20,416 nt of DNA. Origin: Roseiarcus sp963755075 (GTDB lineage: Bacteria > Pseudomonadota > Alphaproteobacteria > Rhizobiales > Beijerinckiaceae). Under the pieces are notes generated by a model. The model was not told the DNA's origin and ran no database searches. It worked only from the letters and a program-made list of their open reading frames with translations. Below are positions 6,955-14,880 of this stretch, one piece after another; positions within the stretch are counted from its first letter, which is position 1; every line of letters starts with the position of its first letter. The position numbers and the translations under genes were made by a program. The DNA is taken from NCBI GenBank assembly GCA_963755075.1, contig CAVWKL010000299.1, positions 1 through 20,416 on the forward strand. Direction: 5' to 3'.

Positions 6955-8433
6955 TTACAGATCGTGTCCGGAATAGGAGCAGTTGAACGACTTGTTGCAG
7001 ATCGGAAAATCCGCCACGATGTTGCCGTCGATTGCGGCTTCGAGCAGCGGCCACTGGAACCACGAGGGATCGCGCAAGTGACAGCGCGCGATGGTCCCGT
7101 CCGTGGCGAGGCGGAGGGCGACGAAAATATCGCCTCGAAATCCCTCCACCAGCGCCACGGCCTCGCCGGCCCCGCCGCCCGGCGCGACGTCGACGCGAAG
7201 CGGGCCGCTCGGCAGGCCATCGAGAATCTGCGTGATCAACCGCAGGCTCTCCTCCACCTCGCGGATGCGGATCCACACCCGCGCGTTGACGTCGCCCTCG
7301 CGCAGCACCGGCACATCGAAGCGCAGTTCGTCATAGGGCGCGTAGGGGCAGTCGCGGCGCGCGTCGAACGCGCGGCCCGAGGCGCGGCCGATGACGCCGC
7401 CGCAGCCGTAGAGTTCGGCCAGCTCGCCGTCGAGCACGCCCGTGCGCGCGGCCCGATCCTGCATCGAGGCGGTGTTGTCGTAGAGTTCGACCAGCCTGGG
7501 AAACTTTTCGCGGACGAGGGTCGCCAAATCGCGCAGCGCCTGGCGGCCGGCGAAGCTCAGATCGACGGCGACGCCGCCAGGCGCGAGCGTGTCCATCATC
7601 AGCCGATGGCCGAACGCTTGCCTCGCCGCGCGCAGCACGCGCTCGCGCAGGATGCCGCAATGGGCGTGCATCAGGGAAAACGAGGCGTCATTGCAGATCG
7701 CCCCGATGTCGCCGAGATGGTTGGCGAGCCGCTCCAATTCGGCCATCAGCGCACGAAGCCACGCGGCGCGGCGCGGAATTGCGACGCCGAGCGCATCCTC
7801 CGCGGCGCGCGCGAAGGCGATTTGATAGGCCACCGTGCTGTCGCCGCTGACGCGGGCCGCCAATTGCGCGCCGCGAGCGAGCGTGGCGCCCGACATCAGC
7901 GCATCGACGCCCTTATGGACGTAACCGAGCCGTTCCTCCAGCCGCACGATGGTCTCGCCGCTGGCGTGAAAGCGGAAGTGGCCGGGTTCGATGATCCCGG
8001 CGTGCACCGGCCCGACGGGAATCTGATGCAGGCCGGCGCCTTCCGCGGTGAGAAAGGGGTAAGGCGTCGGGGCCGCCCGGCTCGTCTCGCCGGCGCTGAG
8101 CGCGCCGAGGGCGCCGAGGGGATGGCGGATCGGCCAGCGGCCGTGATCGAGCCACGGTCGCGTGTCGCGCGCCCCGACCGCCGTCAGTCCGTTGAGATCG
8201 CAGAGCGCGCGCTCGAGCCGGATCGCGGGCGGGTGCGCCGCGCCGACCGAGGGAAACGCGCCGCCGATGCTGGGACAGCCGACCAGTTCGAATTCGGCGC
8301 GTCCGGCCGACGCCAACGCCATGCGCGCTTCCGTCCCGTCGCCCCACAGACTGACCAGCCGCGCCTGTCGCGCCGCGAGCCGCGCCGTCGCCTCGCGCCA
8401 GGGGCCGTCGCCGATTCTGTCGAGCGTCGTCAT
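6955..8433 (-). CDS. hyfG: Hydrogenase-4-like large subunit (HyfG/HycE family) lacking Ni-site cysteines
   Basis: This 492-residue protein combines a weakly conserved NuoC-like N-terminal region (about 1-125) with a NuoD/hydrogenase-large domain. Family blocks are GPVHAGIIEPGHFRF (141-155), LEERLGYVHKG (165-175), LERLANHLGDIGAICND (233-249) and GHRLMMDTLAPGGVAVDL (275-292). Group 4 hydrogenases bind Ni through two CxxC motifs. Here the first reads RVSGDST (194-200), with Ser196 and Ser199 where cysteines belong. The second reads CSYS (485-488), keeping one Cys. The chain ends at SGHDL, four residues after that motif, so there is no cleavable maturation tail. It is therefore not expected to be a hydrogenase and fits the Ehr-type relatives known from comparative work. 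The gene starts 10 bases after hyfF ends. Confidence 0.9.
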   Translation of the reverse strand: MTTLDRIGDGPWREATARLAARQARLVSLWGDGTEARMALASAGRAEFELVGCPSIGGAFPSVGAAHPPAIRLERALCDLNGLTAVGARDTRPWLDHGRWPIRHPLGALGALSAGETSRAAPTPYPFLTAEGAGLHQIPVGPVHAGIIEPGHFRFHASGETIVRLEERLGYVHKGVDALMSGATLARGAQLAARVSGDSTVAYQIAFARAAEDALGVAIPRRAAWLRALMAELERLANHLGDIGAICNDASFSLMHAHCGILRERVLRAARQAFGHRLMMDTLAPGGVAVDLSFAGRQALRDLATLVREKFPRLVELYDNTASMQDRAARTGVLDGELAELYGCGGVIGRASGRAFDARRDCPYAPYDELRFDVPVLREGDVNARVWIRIREVEESLRLITQILDGLPSGPLRVDVAPGGGAGEAVALVEGFRGDIFVALRLATDGTIARCHLRDPSWFQWPLLEAAIDGNIVADFPICNKSFNCSYSGHDL

Positions 8434-8443
8434 GCCGAATTCC

Positions 8444-9892
8444 CTAGCGCAACATCGCGGCGACGTGCTGGAACCACGCCACCAGCGGCGGCGGCAAATA
8501 CAGCCCGGCCATGAGCACGAGGCCGAGATGGGCCGCGATCGGCAGCGGCGAGGCGGTCGAGCGTCTCTCGCCGGGGCTCGGCTCGCCGAACGCCATGCCC
8601 TGCAAGCGCAGGATCAGCGCGCCGAAGGCGAGGATCAATCCAAACACCAGCAAAATGGCGAGCCATGGCTCGCGCGCAAATGTCGAGCTGACGACCAGGA
8701 ATTCGCTGGTGAAGATGCCCAGCGGCGGCAGCCCGGCGATGGCGAAGACGCCGAGCACCAGGCTCCAGCCCAGCGCCGGATGGGAGACGGTCAGTCCTCG
8801 GATATCGGCGATTTTCTGCGTTCCCTTGGCTTGCGAGATATGGCCGACGGTGAAGAAGATCGCCGATTTGGTGAGGCTGTGCATCGTCATGTGCAGGAGC
8901 CCGGCGAAATTGGCGAGCGGTCCGCCCATGCCGAAGGCGAAGACGATGATCCCCATGTGCTCGATCGAGGAAAAGGCGAACAGGCGTTTGATGTCGCGGC
9001 GCCGGTAGAGCATGAAGGCGGCGAAAATCAGCGAGACGATGCCCAGCGTCGCCATCAGCGGTCCCGGCGCGATCGCTTGGGCGTTGGCGTCGAGCAGCAG
9101 CTTGAAGCGCAACACCGCGTAGAGCGCGACATTGAGCAATAGCCCGGAGAGCACCGCCGAAATCGGCGTCGGCCCTTCCGCGTGCGCGTCGGGAAGCCAG
9201 GCGTGCAGGGGCGCGAGACCGACCTTGGTGCCGTAGCCGAGCATCAGGAAAACGAAGGCGAGGTTGAGCAGCGCCGGCTCGAACTCCGGCACGCGCGCCA
9301 TCAGCGTCGTCCACACCATGCCGTCGAGCCCTTCGCCGACGACCGGGCGCGCCGCCATATAGACGAGGATCGTGCCGAACAGCGCCAGCGCGATGCCGAC
9401 GCTGCCGAGAATGAAGTATTTCCACGCCGCCTCGATCGCCTCATGGGTGCGGTAGATGCCGACCATCGCCACCGTCGTCAGCGTCGCCATCTCGATGGCG
9501 ACCCACATCAGCCCGATATTATTGGCCACCAGCGCCAGATTCATCGCAAACAGCAGCGCCTGGTACATCGCGTGATAGAAGCGCAGATGGGTCGGCGTCA
9601 GCCGCCCGATTTCCAGCTCGTGCGCGATGTAGCTGGCGCTGAACACGCTGGTGGTGAAGGCGACGAAGGTGTTGAGCACGATGAAGACGATGTTCAGATC
9701 GTCGACCAGAAAATAGGATCCGCTTGCCGGCTTGATCAGGAAAAACGACGACGCCGTCGCAAAGGTCGCGAAGGCCGAGACCACATTGACGAGCGCGGAG
9801 GCCCGGTAGCTCGGCAGAATCGCCAGCAGCGCCGCGGTCGCCGCCGGCAGCACGAGAATGGCGGTCACGCCGTCGAAGGGAGGCGCGGTCAC
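8444..9892 (-). CDS. hyfF: Hydrogenase-4-like proton-translocating subunit (HyfF/NuoL-M-N family)
   Basis: This is a 482-residue polytopic membrane protein of the Mrp-antiporter/NuoM family. The pump residues appear in their usual places: a membrane Glu in LMWVAIEMATLTTVAMV, a Lys in GYGTKVGLAPLHAWLPDAHAEGPTPISAVLSG, and the histidine-containing FSSIEHMGIIVFAFGMGG helix. SAIFFTVGHISQAKGTQKI and the C-terminal LPPLGIFTSEFLV block are also present. Translation starts at a GTG (9892) that overlaps the hyfE stop by four bases (GTGA), so the two are coupled. The role is ion translocation driven by redox chemistry in HyfG/HyfI. Its length is close to E. coli HyfF. A second antiporter-like subunit in this operon is HyfB; no HyfD is present. 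Confidence 0.92.
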   Translation of the reverse strand: MTAPPFDGVTAILVLPAATAALLAILPSYRASALVNVVSAFATFATASSFFLIKPASGSYFLVDDLNIVFIVLNTFVAFTTSVFSASYIAHELEIGRLTPTHLRFYHAMYQALLFAMNLALVANNIGLMWVAIEMATLTTVAMVGIYRTHEAIEAAWKYFILGSVGIALALFGTILVYMAARPVVGEGLDGMVWTTLMARVPEFEPALLNLAFVFLMLGYGTKVGLAPLHAWLPDAHAEGPTPISAVLSGLLLNVALYAVLRFKLLLDANAQAIAPGPLMATLGIVSLIFAAFMLYRRRDIKRLFAFSSIEHMGIIVFAFGMGGPLANFAGLLHMTMHSLTKSAIFFTVGHISQAKGTQKIADIRGLTVSHPALGWSLVLGVFAIAGLPPLGIFTSEFLVVSSTFAREPWLAILLVFGLILAFGALILRLQGMAFGEPSPGERRSTASPLPIAAHLGLVLMAGLYLPPPLVAWFQHVAAMLR

Positions 9893-10551
9893 TGGCGCTC
9901 TCCCTGGAACTGGTCGAGCGCGCGCGCATCGACCGTATCGAACCGCTCGCTGATGCGAAACAGGAAGACGCCGATGACGATCAAGGCCACCAGCACCGAG
10001 AAGGCGACCGCGATCTCGACCACCAGCGGCATGCCCTTGGCGCCGGCCGCCGCCAGGATCAGCCCGTTCTCGAGCGACATGAAGCCGACGACCATGCTCA
10101 CCGCGTTGCGCCGCACCACCATCATCAGCATGCCGAGCAGCACCACCGACAGCGCGAAAGCGAGATCCTCGCGCGCCAGAGCGTCCGCCTCGCTCGCCAC
10201 GCGCAGCATCACCACGACCGACAGCGCCACCAGCGCCAGGCCGGCGATCATCGTCGGACCGATGCCGACGACGTTCTCGACGTCGCGGTGGATGCCCAAT
10301 CTGGCGATGATGCGATGCAGCGCCACGGGAATGATGATGGCTTTGAACGCCAGAGCGATTGCGGCGGTGAAATAGAGATGCGCCGCGTCCTGCACGTAGG
10401 CTTGCCAGGCGACGGAAAGCGACAGCACGACCGCCTGCAGCGCGAAGACGTTGAGCAGCGCATAGAGGCGGTTCTGGTAGAGCAGCAGGAAGCTGAAGAG
10501 CACCAGCGCGCCGGCGAGCAGATGCGAAACGTCGAAGGACAGCCCGGTCAT
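9889..10551 (-). CDS. hyfE: Hydrogenase-4-like membrane subunit (HyfE; NuoK-like)
   Basis: The 220-residue hydrophobic protein begins at the ATG overlapping the hyfC stop (ATGA at 10551). It has about six membrane segments with short loops, and its length is close to E. coli HyfE. The second half has the NuoK-like block RRNAVSMVVGFMSLENGLILAAAGAKGMPLVVEIAVAF, whose membrane Glu (in SLENG) and the Glu in VVEIAV are family positions linked to proton transfer. The first half includes LLYQNRLYALLNVFALQAVVLSLSVAWQAY. In hydrogenase 4 this subunit bridges the quinone-channel-like HyfC and the antiporter-like subunits. A much longer upstream reading frame exists but is out of register with the hyfC-coding sequence. 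Confidence 0.9.
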   Translation of the reverse strand: MTGLSFDVSHLLAGALVLFSFLLLYQNRLYALLNVFALQAVVLSLSVAWQAYVQDAAHLYFTAAIALAFKAIIIPVALHRIIARLGIHRDVENVVGIGPTMIAGLALVALSVVVMLRVASEADALAREDLAFALSVVLLGMLMMVVRRNAVSMVVGFMSLENGLILAAAGAKGMPLVVEIAVAFSVLVALIVIGVFLFRISERFDTVDARALDQFQGERQ

Positions 10552-11510
10552 TTCAGGCTCCGCGACACGAACAACAGCAGCGCGCCGAGAAAGCCGAGCA
10601 TGAGCGCCGCGCCGAGAAAGTCCGGCACGCGAAAGACGCGCATCTTGGCGATGCTGGTCTCGAACGCCGCCAGCACGAGGCCGGCGACGCCCAGTTTGAC
10701 GACGTAGGCCGCGGTCCCCAGCAGGCGGTCGCCGATGCTGGCGTCGGCGATCGCCAGGCCCCAGGGCGTGAAGACGCAGGCGATCAGCGAGACGTAGAGC
10801 AGCAATTTGAGCATCGAGGCGAGTTCGATCACCGCCAGGTGGCGCCCCGAATATTCGAGGATCATCGCCTCGTGAACCATCGTCAGCTCGAGATGGGTCG
10901 CCGGATTGTCGACGGGAATGCGGCCGTTCTCCGCCAGAGCGACAATGACCAGCGCGATCAGCGCCATGCCGAGGGTCACGCGCAGGCCGACCGCCGGGGA
11001 CGCCATGAAGGCCGCCACGGTGGAGAGTTGCGTCGAGCCGGCGATGAGCGCCAGGCTGAAGACGATGACGATCATCGCGGGCTCGGCGAGCGAGGCGAAC
11101 ATCGCCTCTCGACTCGCCCCGAGACCGCCGAAACTCGTGCCGACGTCGAGACCGGCCAGCGCGAGGAAAAATCGCGCCGCGCCGAGCAGAGCGATGATGG
11201 CGATGAGGTCCGCCGCCCAGGAGAACAACAGCCCGGTGGCGAAGGTCGGGACCAGCGCCGCGGCGACCCATGTCGAGGCGAACACCAGGTAGGGCGCGAC
11301 GCGGAAGAGCCAGGACGCGCTCTCGGCGACGACCGCCTCCTTGCGCGCCAGGCGAACGAGATCGCGGTAGGGCTGGAGCAACGGCGGGCCTTGGCGGCGC
11401 AGCAGGCGCGCTTTCGCCTTGCGCACCAGGCCGGTCAACAGCGGCGCCAGGCCGATGACCAGACTCATCTGCAGGAGCTGGAAGACCAAATTGACGGCGA
11501 GATCGTTCAT
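10548..11510 (-). CDS. hyfC: Hydrogenase-4-like membrane subunit (HyfC/HycD; NuoH family)
   Basis: The 320-residue protein starts at the ATG at 11510, overlapping the corrected hyfB stop by four bases. It belongs to the NuoH/HycD family that anchors the peripheral subunits and forms the entry of the ion path. Characteristic motifs are RLLRRQGPPLLQPYRDLVRLARKEAVV near residues 36-62, then ALAENGRIPVDNPATHLELTMVHEAMILEYSGRHLAVIELASMLK, the strongest family block, with its acidic residues intact. About eight membrane helices are apparent. In the raw sequence it reads in one open frame with the frameshifted hyfB, which would give an apparent 990-residue HyfB-HyfC fusion. The junction sequence does not resemble either family, so separate genes are preferred. 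Confidence 0.9.
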   Translation of the reverse strand: MNDLAVNLVFQLLQMSLVIGLAPLLTGLVRKAKARLLRRQGPPLLQPYRDLVRLARKEAVVAESASWLFRVAPYLVFASTWVAAALVPTFATGLLFSWAADLIAIIALLGAARFFLALAGLDVGTSFGGLGASREAMFASLAEPAMIVIVFSLALIAGSTQLSTVAAFMASPAVGLRVTLGMALIALVIVALAENGRIPVDNPATHLELTMVHEAMILEYSGRHLAVIELASMLKLLLYVSLIACVFTPWGLAIADASIGDRLLGTAAYVVKLGVAGLVLAAFETSIAKMRVFRVPDFLGAALMLGFLGALLLFVSRSLK

Positions 11511-13520
11511 GGCCAAGCCGCGAGCACGAGCAGAAGCGTGACGAGCGCGCCGAAGACGACGCTCAGATATTGCCGGATCGTGAGAAATTGCAGCCGGTTG
11601 AGCCGGGTGGAGGCTTGGGTGACCGCGGCGACGATCGGCAGGTAGAGGGTGTCCCAGAACGAGATCCTGCATCGCCACCTTCAGGCGCGCCGGCCGCATG
11701 TCGCCCGGCGCCGGCATGTCGACTTTGGCGCGCGCGCGGAACGCATAGGCGCCGAACACGCGCCGGATCGGCTCGGCAAAACTCGTGGCGGTGTATTGGG
11801 TCGCGGGGTTGGCGTCGGGAAAGCCGCAATCCCACGCCGGCGCCTTGCGCACCACATTGGAAGCCAGCCGATGGATCGCGGCGGCGGCCAGGGACGCGGA
11901 CGCCGCGATGAAAAGGAGCACCAGCAGGCCGTTGTAGGAGCTGCGGCTTTCGGCGATCGGCACGATCGAGAGCCATTCGTTCCCAAGCTGCTCCGGCATT
12001 CGCGCGCCGAGGAGACTGTTCACCACCGGCGCCAAGGCGTCGATGAACAGCCCCGGCAGGACGCCGGCGATCAGGCACAGCGTCGCGAACGCGGCCATCG
12101 CCGCCAGCGAGCAAGGATCGGTCTCGCGCGCGCGCTCGGCCGCGCCGGTGCGGGGGCGCCCGAGAAAGGTTATGCCGAACGCCTTGACGAAACAGGCCGC
12201 GGCGAGCGCCGCCGACAGCGCGAGCAGCGCCCCGACGCCCGGCGCCAATATTTTCAGTCCCCACGAGGGCAATTGCGGACTGAGCAAGATCGCCTGGAAG
12301 GTCAGCCATTCCGAGACGAAGCCGTTGAACGGCGGCAGGGCGGAGATGGCGACGCAACCGACAAGCATAAAGAAGCCCGTGCCCGGCATGCGATTGAGGA
12401 GGCCGCCGAGATGCTCCATGTCGCGCTCCCCGGTCGCCGTCAGCACGGCGCCGGCGCCGAAGAACAGCAGGCTCTTGAAAAGCGAATGATTGAAAACATG
12501 CAGCAGACCGGCGGTGAGCGCCAGCGCCGCGGCGGTCGGCATGTGGAAGGCCGCGAACGCGAGGGCGAGCCCAAGCCCGATGAAGATGATCCCGATATTC
12601 TCCACGGTGTGATAGGCGAGCAGGCGCTTCAGGTCGTGCTGCATCAGCGCATAGAGGACGCCCATGACCGCGGTGACGGCGCCGAGCGCCAGCACCACGA
12701 CGCTCCACCACCAAGCCGGAGGTCCCAAGAGATCGAAGACGATGCGCACGAAGCCGTAGACCGCGACCTTCGTCATGACGCCGCTCATCAGCGCCGAGAC
12801 ATGGCTGGGCGCGGCGGGATGGGCGAGCGGCAGCCAGACGTGGACGGGAACGAGGCCGGCCTTCGACCCGGCGCCCGCCAGGGCCAGGACGAGCACCAAC
12901 CCCGACAGGCCCGCCGTCGGGACGCTGGCGCGCATCGCCGCGAACGTGTAGGCGCCGGCCGGTCCCGCCAGCAGCGCGAACGCCAGCAGCAGCGCCAAAG
13001 CGCCGAAGCTCGCCATCACAATATAGACGAAACCGGCGCGCGCGTTGCCGGGATCGCGATGATGGGCCATCACCAGCGCCCAGGAGGCGAGCGACATGAA
13101 TTCCCAGGCGACGAGGAACGTGTAGGCGTCGTCGGCGATGAGCACGAGGTTCATGCCGGCCAGAAACGCCGGGAAGAAGGGCAGCACGCGCTCGGAATCG
13201 CGCTCGTGGCGCCCGTAGCCGATGCCGTAGAGGCTCGCGGCGGCCGCGCCGAGATTGACCACCGCGACAAAGAACGCCGACAACGCGTCGAGGCGGAAAT
13301 TCGCGCCGACCCAGGACAGACCGATCGGCAGCACGAGCGTCGCCGGCGCCTGACGGCCGAGCAGGTGATAGAGGCCGCCGGCGAGCAGGACAGAGGACGC
13401 CGCCAAGGCCGCGCCATAGACGAATGCGCCGCCGCGCGCTCGCCGCGCCACGAGGGTCGCGGCGAGGCTCAACGCCAACAGAGCCGCGTCGCCGCCGAGG
13501 AGCAGAGTGAGCGCGCTCAT
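11507..13520 (-). CDS. hyfB: Hydrogenase-4-like proton-translocating subunit (HyfB; NuoL-like), frameshifted near 11660
   Basis: The first 620 codons give a NuoL/HyfB-type membrane protein with the membrane Glu in FLVAWEFMSLASWALVMAHHR, the Lys in GAGSKAGLVPVHVWLPLAHPAAPSHVSALMSG, and LLAYHTVENIGIIFIGLGLA. After KVAMQDL, near 11660, one extra G breaks the frame. The next frame continues as FWDTLYLPIVAAVTQAS...LQFLTIRQYLSVVFG and stops at 11507, overlapping the hyfC start by four bases (ATGA). The repaired protein would be about 670 residues, essentially the length of E. coli HyfB. FWDxLYLP after the DL is the usual C-terminal block, so the repair is well supported. Uncorrected, the frame runs on into hyfC. 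It is the first gene of the operon, 187 bases past the monophosphatase stop. Confidence 0.87.
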
Positions 13521-13631
13521 CGGCGCGCGGCTTTGCTTGCGGAAGCCGTCAGGGACCGCCGCGCGGCGCGAGGCGGAAGGCGGAGAGGGGGAGGCATTGG
13601 GGCGATCGACCGAATCCTGTGGTCCGCACCC

Positions 13632-13662
13632 ATGCTAGCGTCGGGGCCGGGCCCCGCGTCAA
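13632..13662 (-). promoter_or_regulatory. Candidate hyfB promoter with palindromic spacer
   Basis: On the minus strand, TTGACG (13662-13657) and CTAGCA/TAGCAT (13638-13632) match sigma-70-type -35 and -10 elements with an 18- or 19-base spacer. The spacer contains the palindrome CGGGGCC-G-GGCCCCG (13642-13656), centred between the two elements. A dyad in a long spacer is how MerR-family activators bind. No regulator gene is nearby, so this is inference. The site is about 112 bases before the hyfB ATG. Confidence 0.42.
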
Positions 13663-13707
13663 GACAAGATTTTTCTTTCCCTTGCTCCGGTCCGCCGATC
13701 GCCAGCC

Positions 13708-14502
13708 TCATCGCGCGGCGCGCAACAGCGCGAGAAGTTCGCGGTGCATCGTCTCGTTGCCGCAGCAGATCGAGCCGGTTTCAAGGAAATTGGCTTCCCC
13801 GTCGGCGCCCGAGACATAGCCGCCCGCCTCGCGAACCAGCAGTTCGCCGGCCGCGATGTCCCACGAATGGAGACCGCGCTCCCAGAAGGCGTCGAACCGG
13901 CCCGCGGCGACATAGGCGAGATCCAGCGAAGCGCAGCCCATGCGCCGGACGTTGACGACGCGCGCCATCACCGCCGCCAATTCCGCCTTGAAGAGCGGAT
14001 GTTCCGCCGCCTTGCCCAAATGCGGGATGCCGCAGCCGAACAGCGCCTGCGACAATTCGCGGCGGGCCGCGACCCGCAGGCGGTGCGCGCCGCCGAAGGC
14101 GCCCTGCCCCTTTTCGCTGACGTACATCTCGTCGTTGGCCGGGTTGTACACGACGCCGCCGATGATATGCCCCTCGCGCTCCAAGGCGATCGAAATCGCG
14201 AACATCGGGATCGCATGGAGAAAATTGGTGGTCGCGTCGAGCGGATCGATATGCCAGGTGTGGCTCTTGTCCGGGCCTTCGACCCGTCCGCCCTCCTCCA
14301 TCACGAAGCCGTAGCCTGGCCGGGCCCTGGCGAGTTCCTCGAACAGAACCTTTTCCGAGCGTTTGTCGGCGAGACTGACGAAATCGCCCGGACCCTTCAT
14401 CGACACTTGCAACTGCTCGATTTCGCCGAAGTCGCGTTTCAAGCCACGGCCGGCCTTGATCGCGGCGTTGGTCATGACGGTCATCAGGGCGGAGCGGATC
14501 AT
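13708..14502 (-). CDS. suhB: Inositol monophosphatase family protein (SuhB-like)
   Basis: The 264-residue enzyme carries the Li-sensitive phosphatase signatures. These are FVSLADKRSE (41-50), the metal-binding EEGG (69-72), the core WHIDPLDATTNFLHAIP (83-99) and the second metal motif HSWDIAAGELLVREAGG (212-228). It hydrolyses inositol-1-phosphate or related sugar phosphates using Mg2+. Alphaproteobacterial members are annotated SuhB, and some act with transcription antitermination complexes. The start MIRSALMTVMTNAAIKAGR matches the usual SuhB N-terminus, so the ATG at 14502 was chosen over a frame opening about 80 codons upstream. A standard ribosome binding site is not obvious. It precedes the hyf-like operon on the same strand, but a 187-base gap with a promoter-like element suggests separate transcription. 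Confidence 0.93.
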   Translation of the reverse strand: MIRSALMTVMTNAAIKAGRGLKRDFGEIEQLQVSMKGPGDFVSLADKRSEKVLFEELARARPGYGFVMEEGGRVEGPDKSHTWHIDPLDATTNFLHAIPMFAISIALEREGHIIGGVVYNPANDEMYVSEKGQGAFGGAHRLRVAARRELSQALFGCGIPHLGKAAEHPLFKAELAAVMARVVNVRRMGCASLDLAYVAAGRFDAFWERGLHSWDIAAGELLVREAGGYVSGADGEANFLETGSICCGNETMHRELLALLRAAR

Positions 14503-14545
14503 CGGGCGGGGTCCGGATGGAGACGGGCGAGCGTGGCTTAAGGGA

Positions 14546-14562
14546 TGCCTCGCCGCGAGGCA
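14546..14562. promoter_or_regulatory. 17-bp palindrome between divergent suhB and molbindin genes
   Basis: TGCCTCGC-C-GCGAGGCA is a perfect inverted repeat with a one-base centre. It lies 44 bases upstream of suhB and 112 bases upstream of the molbindin start. No T-tract flanks it and the loop is too small for a hairpin, so a protein-binding operator is more likely than a terminator. It does not resemble the AT-rich ModE operator. Confidence 0.4.
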
Positions 14563-14673
14563 ACTTTCGCCGGCGCGAGCGAGGCCCTCGCCCTCGCCTT
14601 GCGCAACAAGGCGATTGCGATCATCATCGAGGCGCGCGGACGGGCCGCGAACGGCCAGCGCCAGGAGAAAACC

Positions 14674-14880
14674 ATGAAAATCAGCGCCCGGAACGTTTTG
14701 AGGGGCGCCATCGTCGACGTCAAGAAAGGCGCGACGACGGCGCACGTGACCATCGACGTCAAAGGCACGATCGTCACGGCCTCCATCACCAACGAATCCG
14801 TCGACGAGCTGAAACTCGCCAAAGGCAAGGAGGCCTTTGCGGTGATCAAGTCGTCGGACGTGATGGTCGGCGTCGAGTGA
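14674..14880 (+). CDS. Molbindin: single-domain TOBE/Mop molybdopterin-binding protein
   Basis: This 68-residue protein is one Mop/TOBE domain: MKISARNVLRGAIVDVKKGATTAHVTIDVKGTIVTASITNESVDELKLAKGKEAFAVIKSSDVMVGVE. The blocks SARNVLRGxI, the Ala/Thr strand VTIDVKG, ITNESVDELxLxxGxxA and AVIKSSDVMVG are diagnostic. Such molbindins oligomerise and bind molybdate or tungstate in the cytoplasm. The ATG at 14674 follows CAGGAG at good spacing. An in-frame ATG at 14545 would add 43 residues of unrelated, Ala/Arg-rich sequence and is rejected. The stop overlaps the GTG start of the next gene (GTGA). A molybdenum role is of interest because formate dehydrogenases use this metal, but none is encoded here. 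Confidence 0.92.
   Translation: MKISARNVLRGAIVDVKKGATTAHVTIDVKGTIVTASITNESVDELKLAKGKEAFAVIKSSDVMVGVE

Noticed and set aside
6955..8433. Calling the operon a functional hydrogenase 4 or formate hydrogenlyase.
   Set aside because: Three of four Ni-binding cysteines are Ser, no maturation tail exists, and no formate dehydrogenase or hyp gene is present.
6745..8514. A long plus-strand frame (589 codons) across the hyfG region.
   Set aside because: It is rich in Arg/Ala/Gln with no recognisable domain and lies opposite well-conserved hyfG and hyfI; it is an antisense shadow of GC-rich coding sequence.
10548..13520. A single 990-residue HyfB-HyfC fusion protein.
   Set aside because: The roughly 50 residues at the junction match neither family, whereas the next frame supplies the proper HyfB C-terminus and an ATGA overlap with hyfC.
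11649..13955. A long plus-strand frame (768 codons) opposite hyfB.
   Set aside because: Its composition is extremely rich in Arg, Gln, His and Glu, with no family resemblance, and it is antisense to hyfB and the 3' end of suhB.
14545..14673. A 43-residue N-terminal extension of the molbindin from an upstream ATG.
   Set aside because: The extension is Ala/Arg-rich and unlike Mop domains, whereas the ATG at 14674 has a good ribosome binding site and the canonical MKISARN start.
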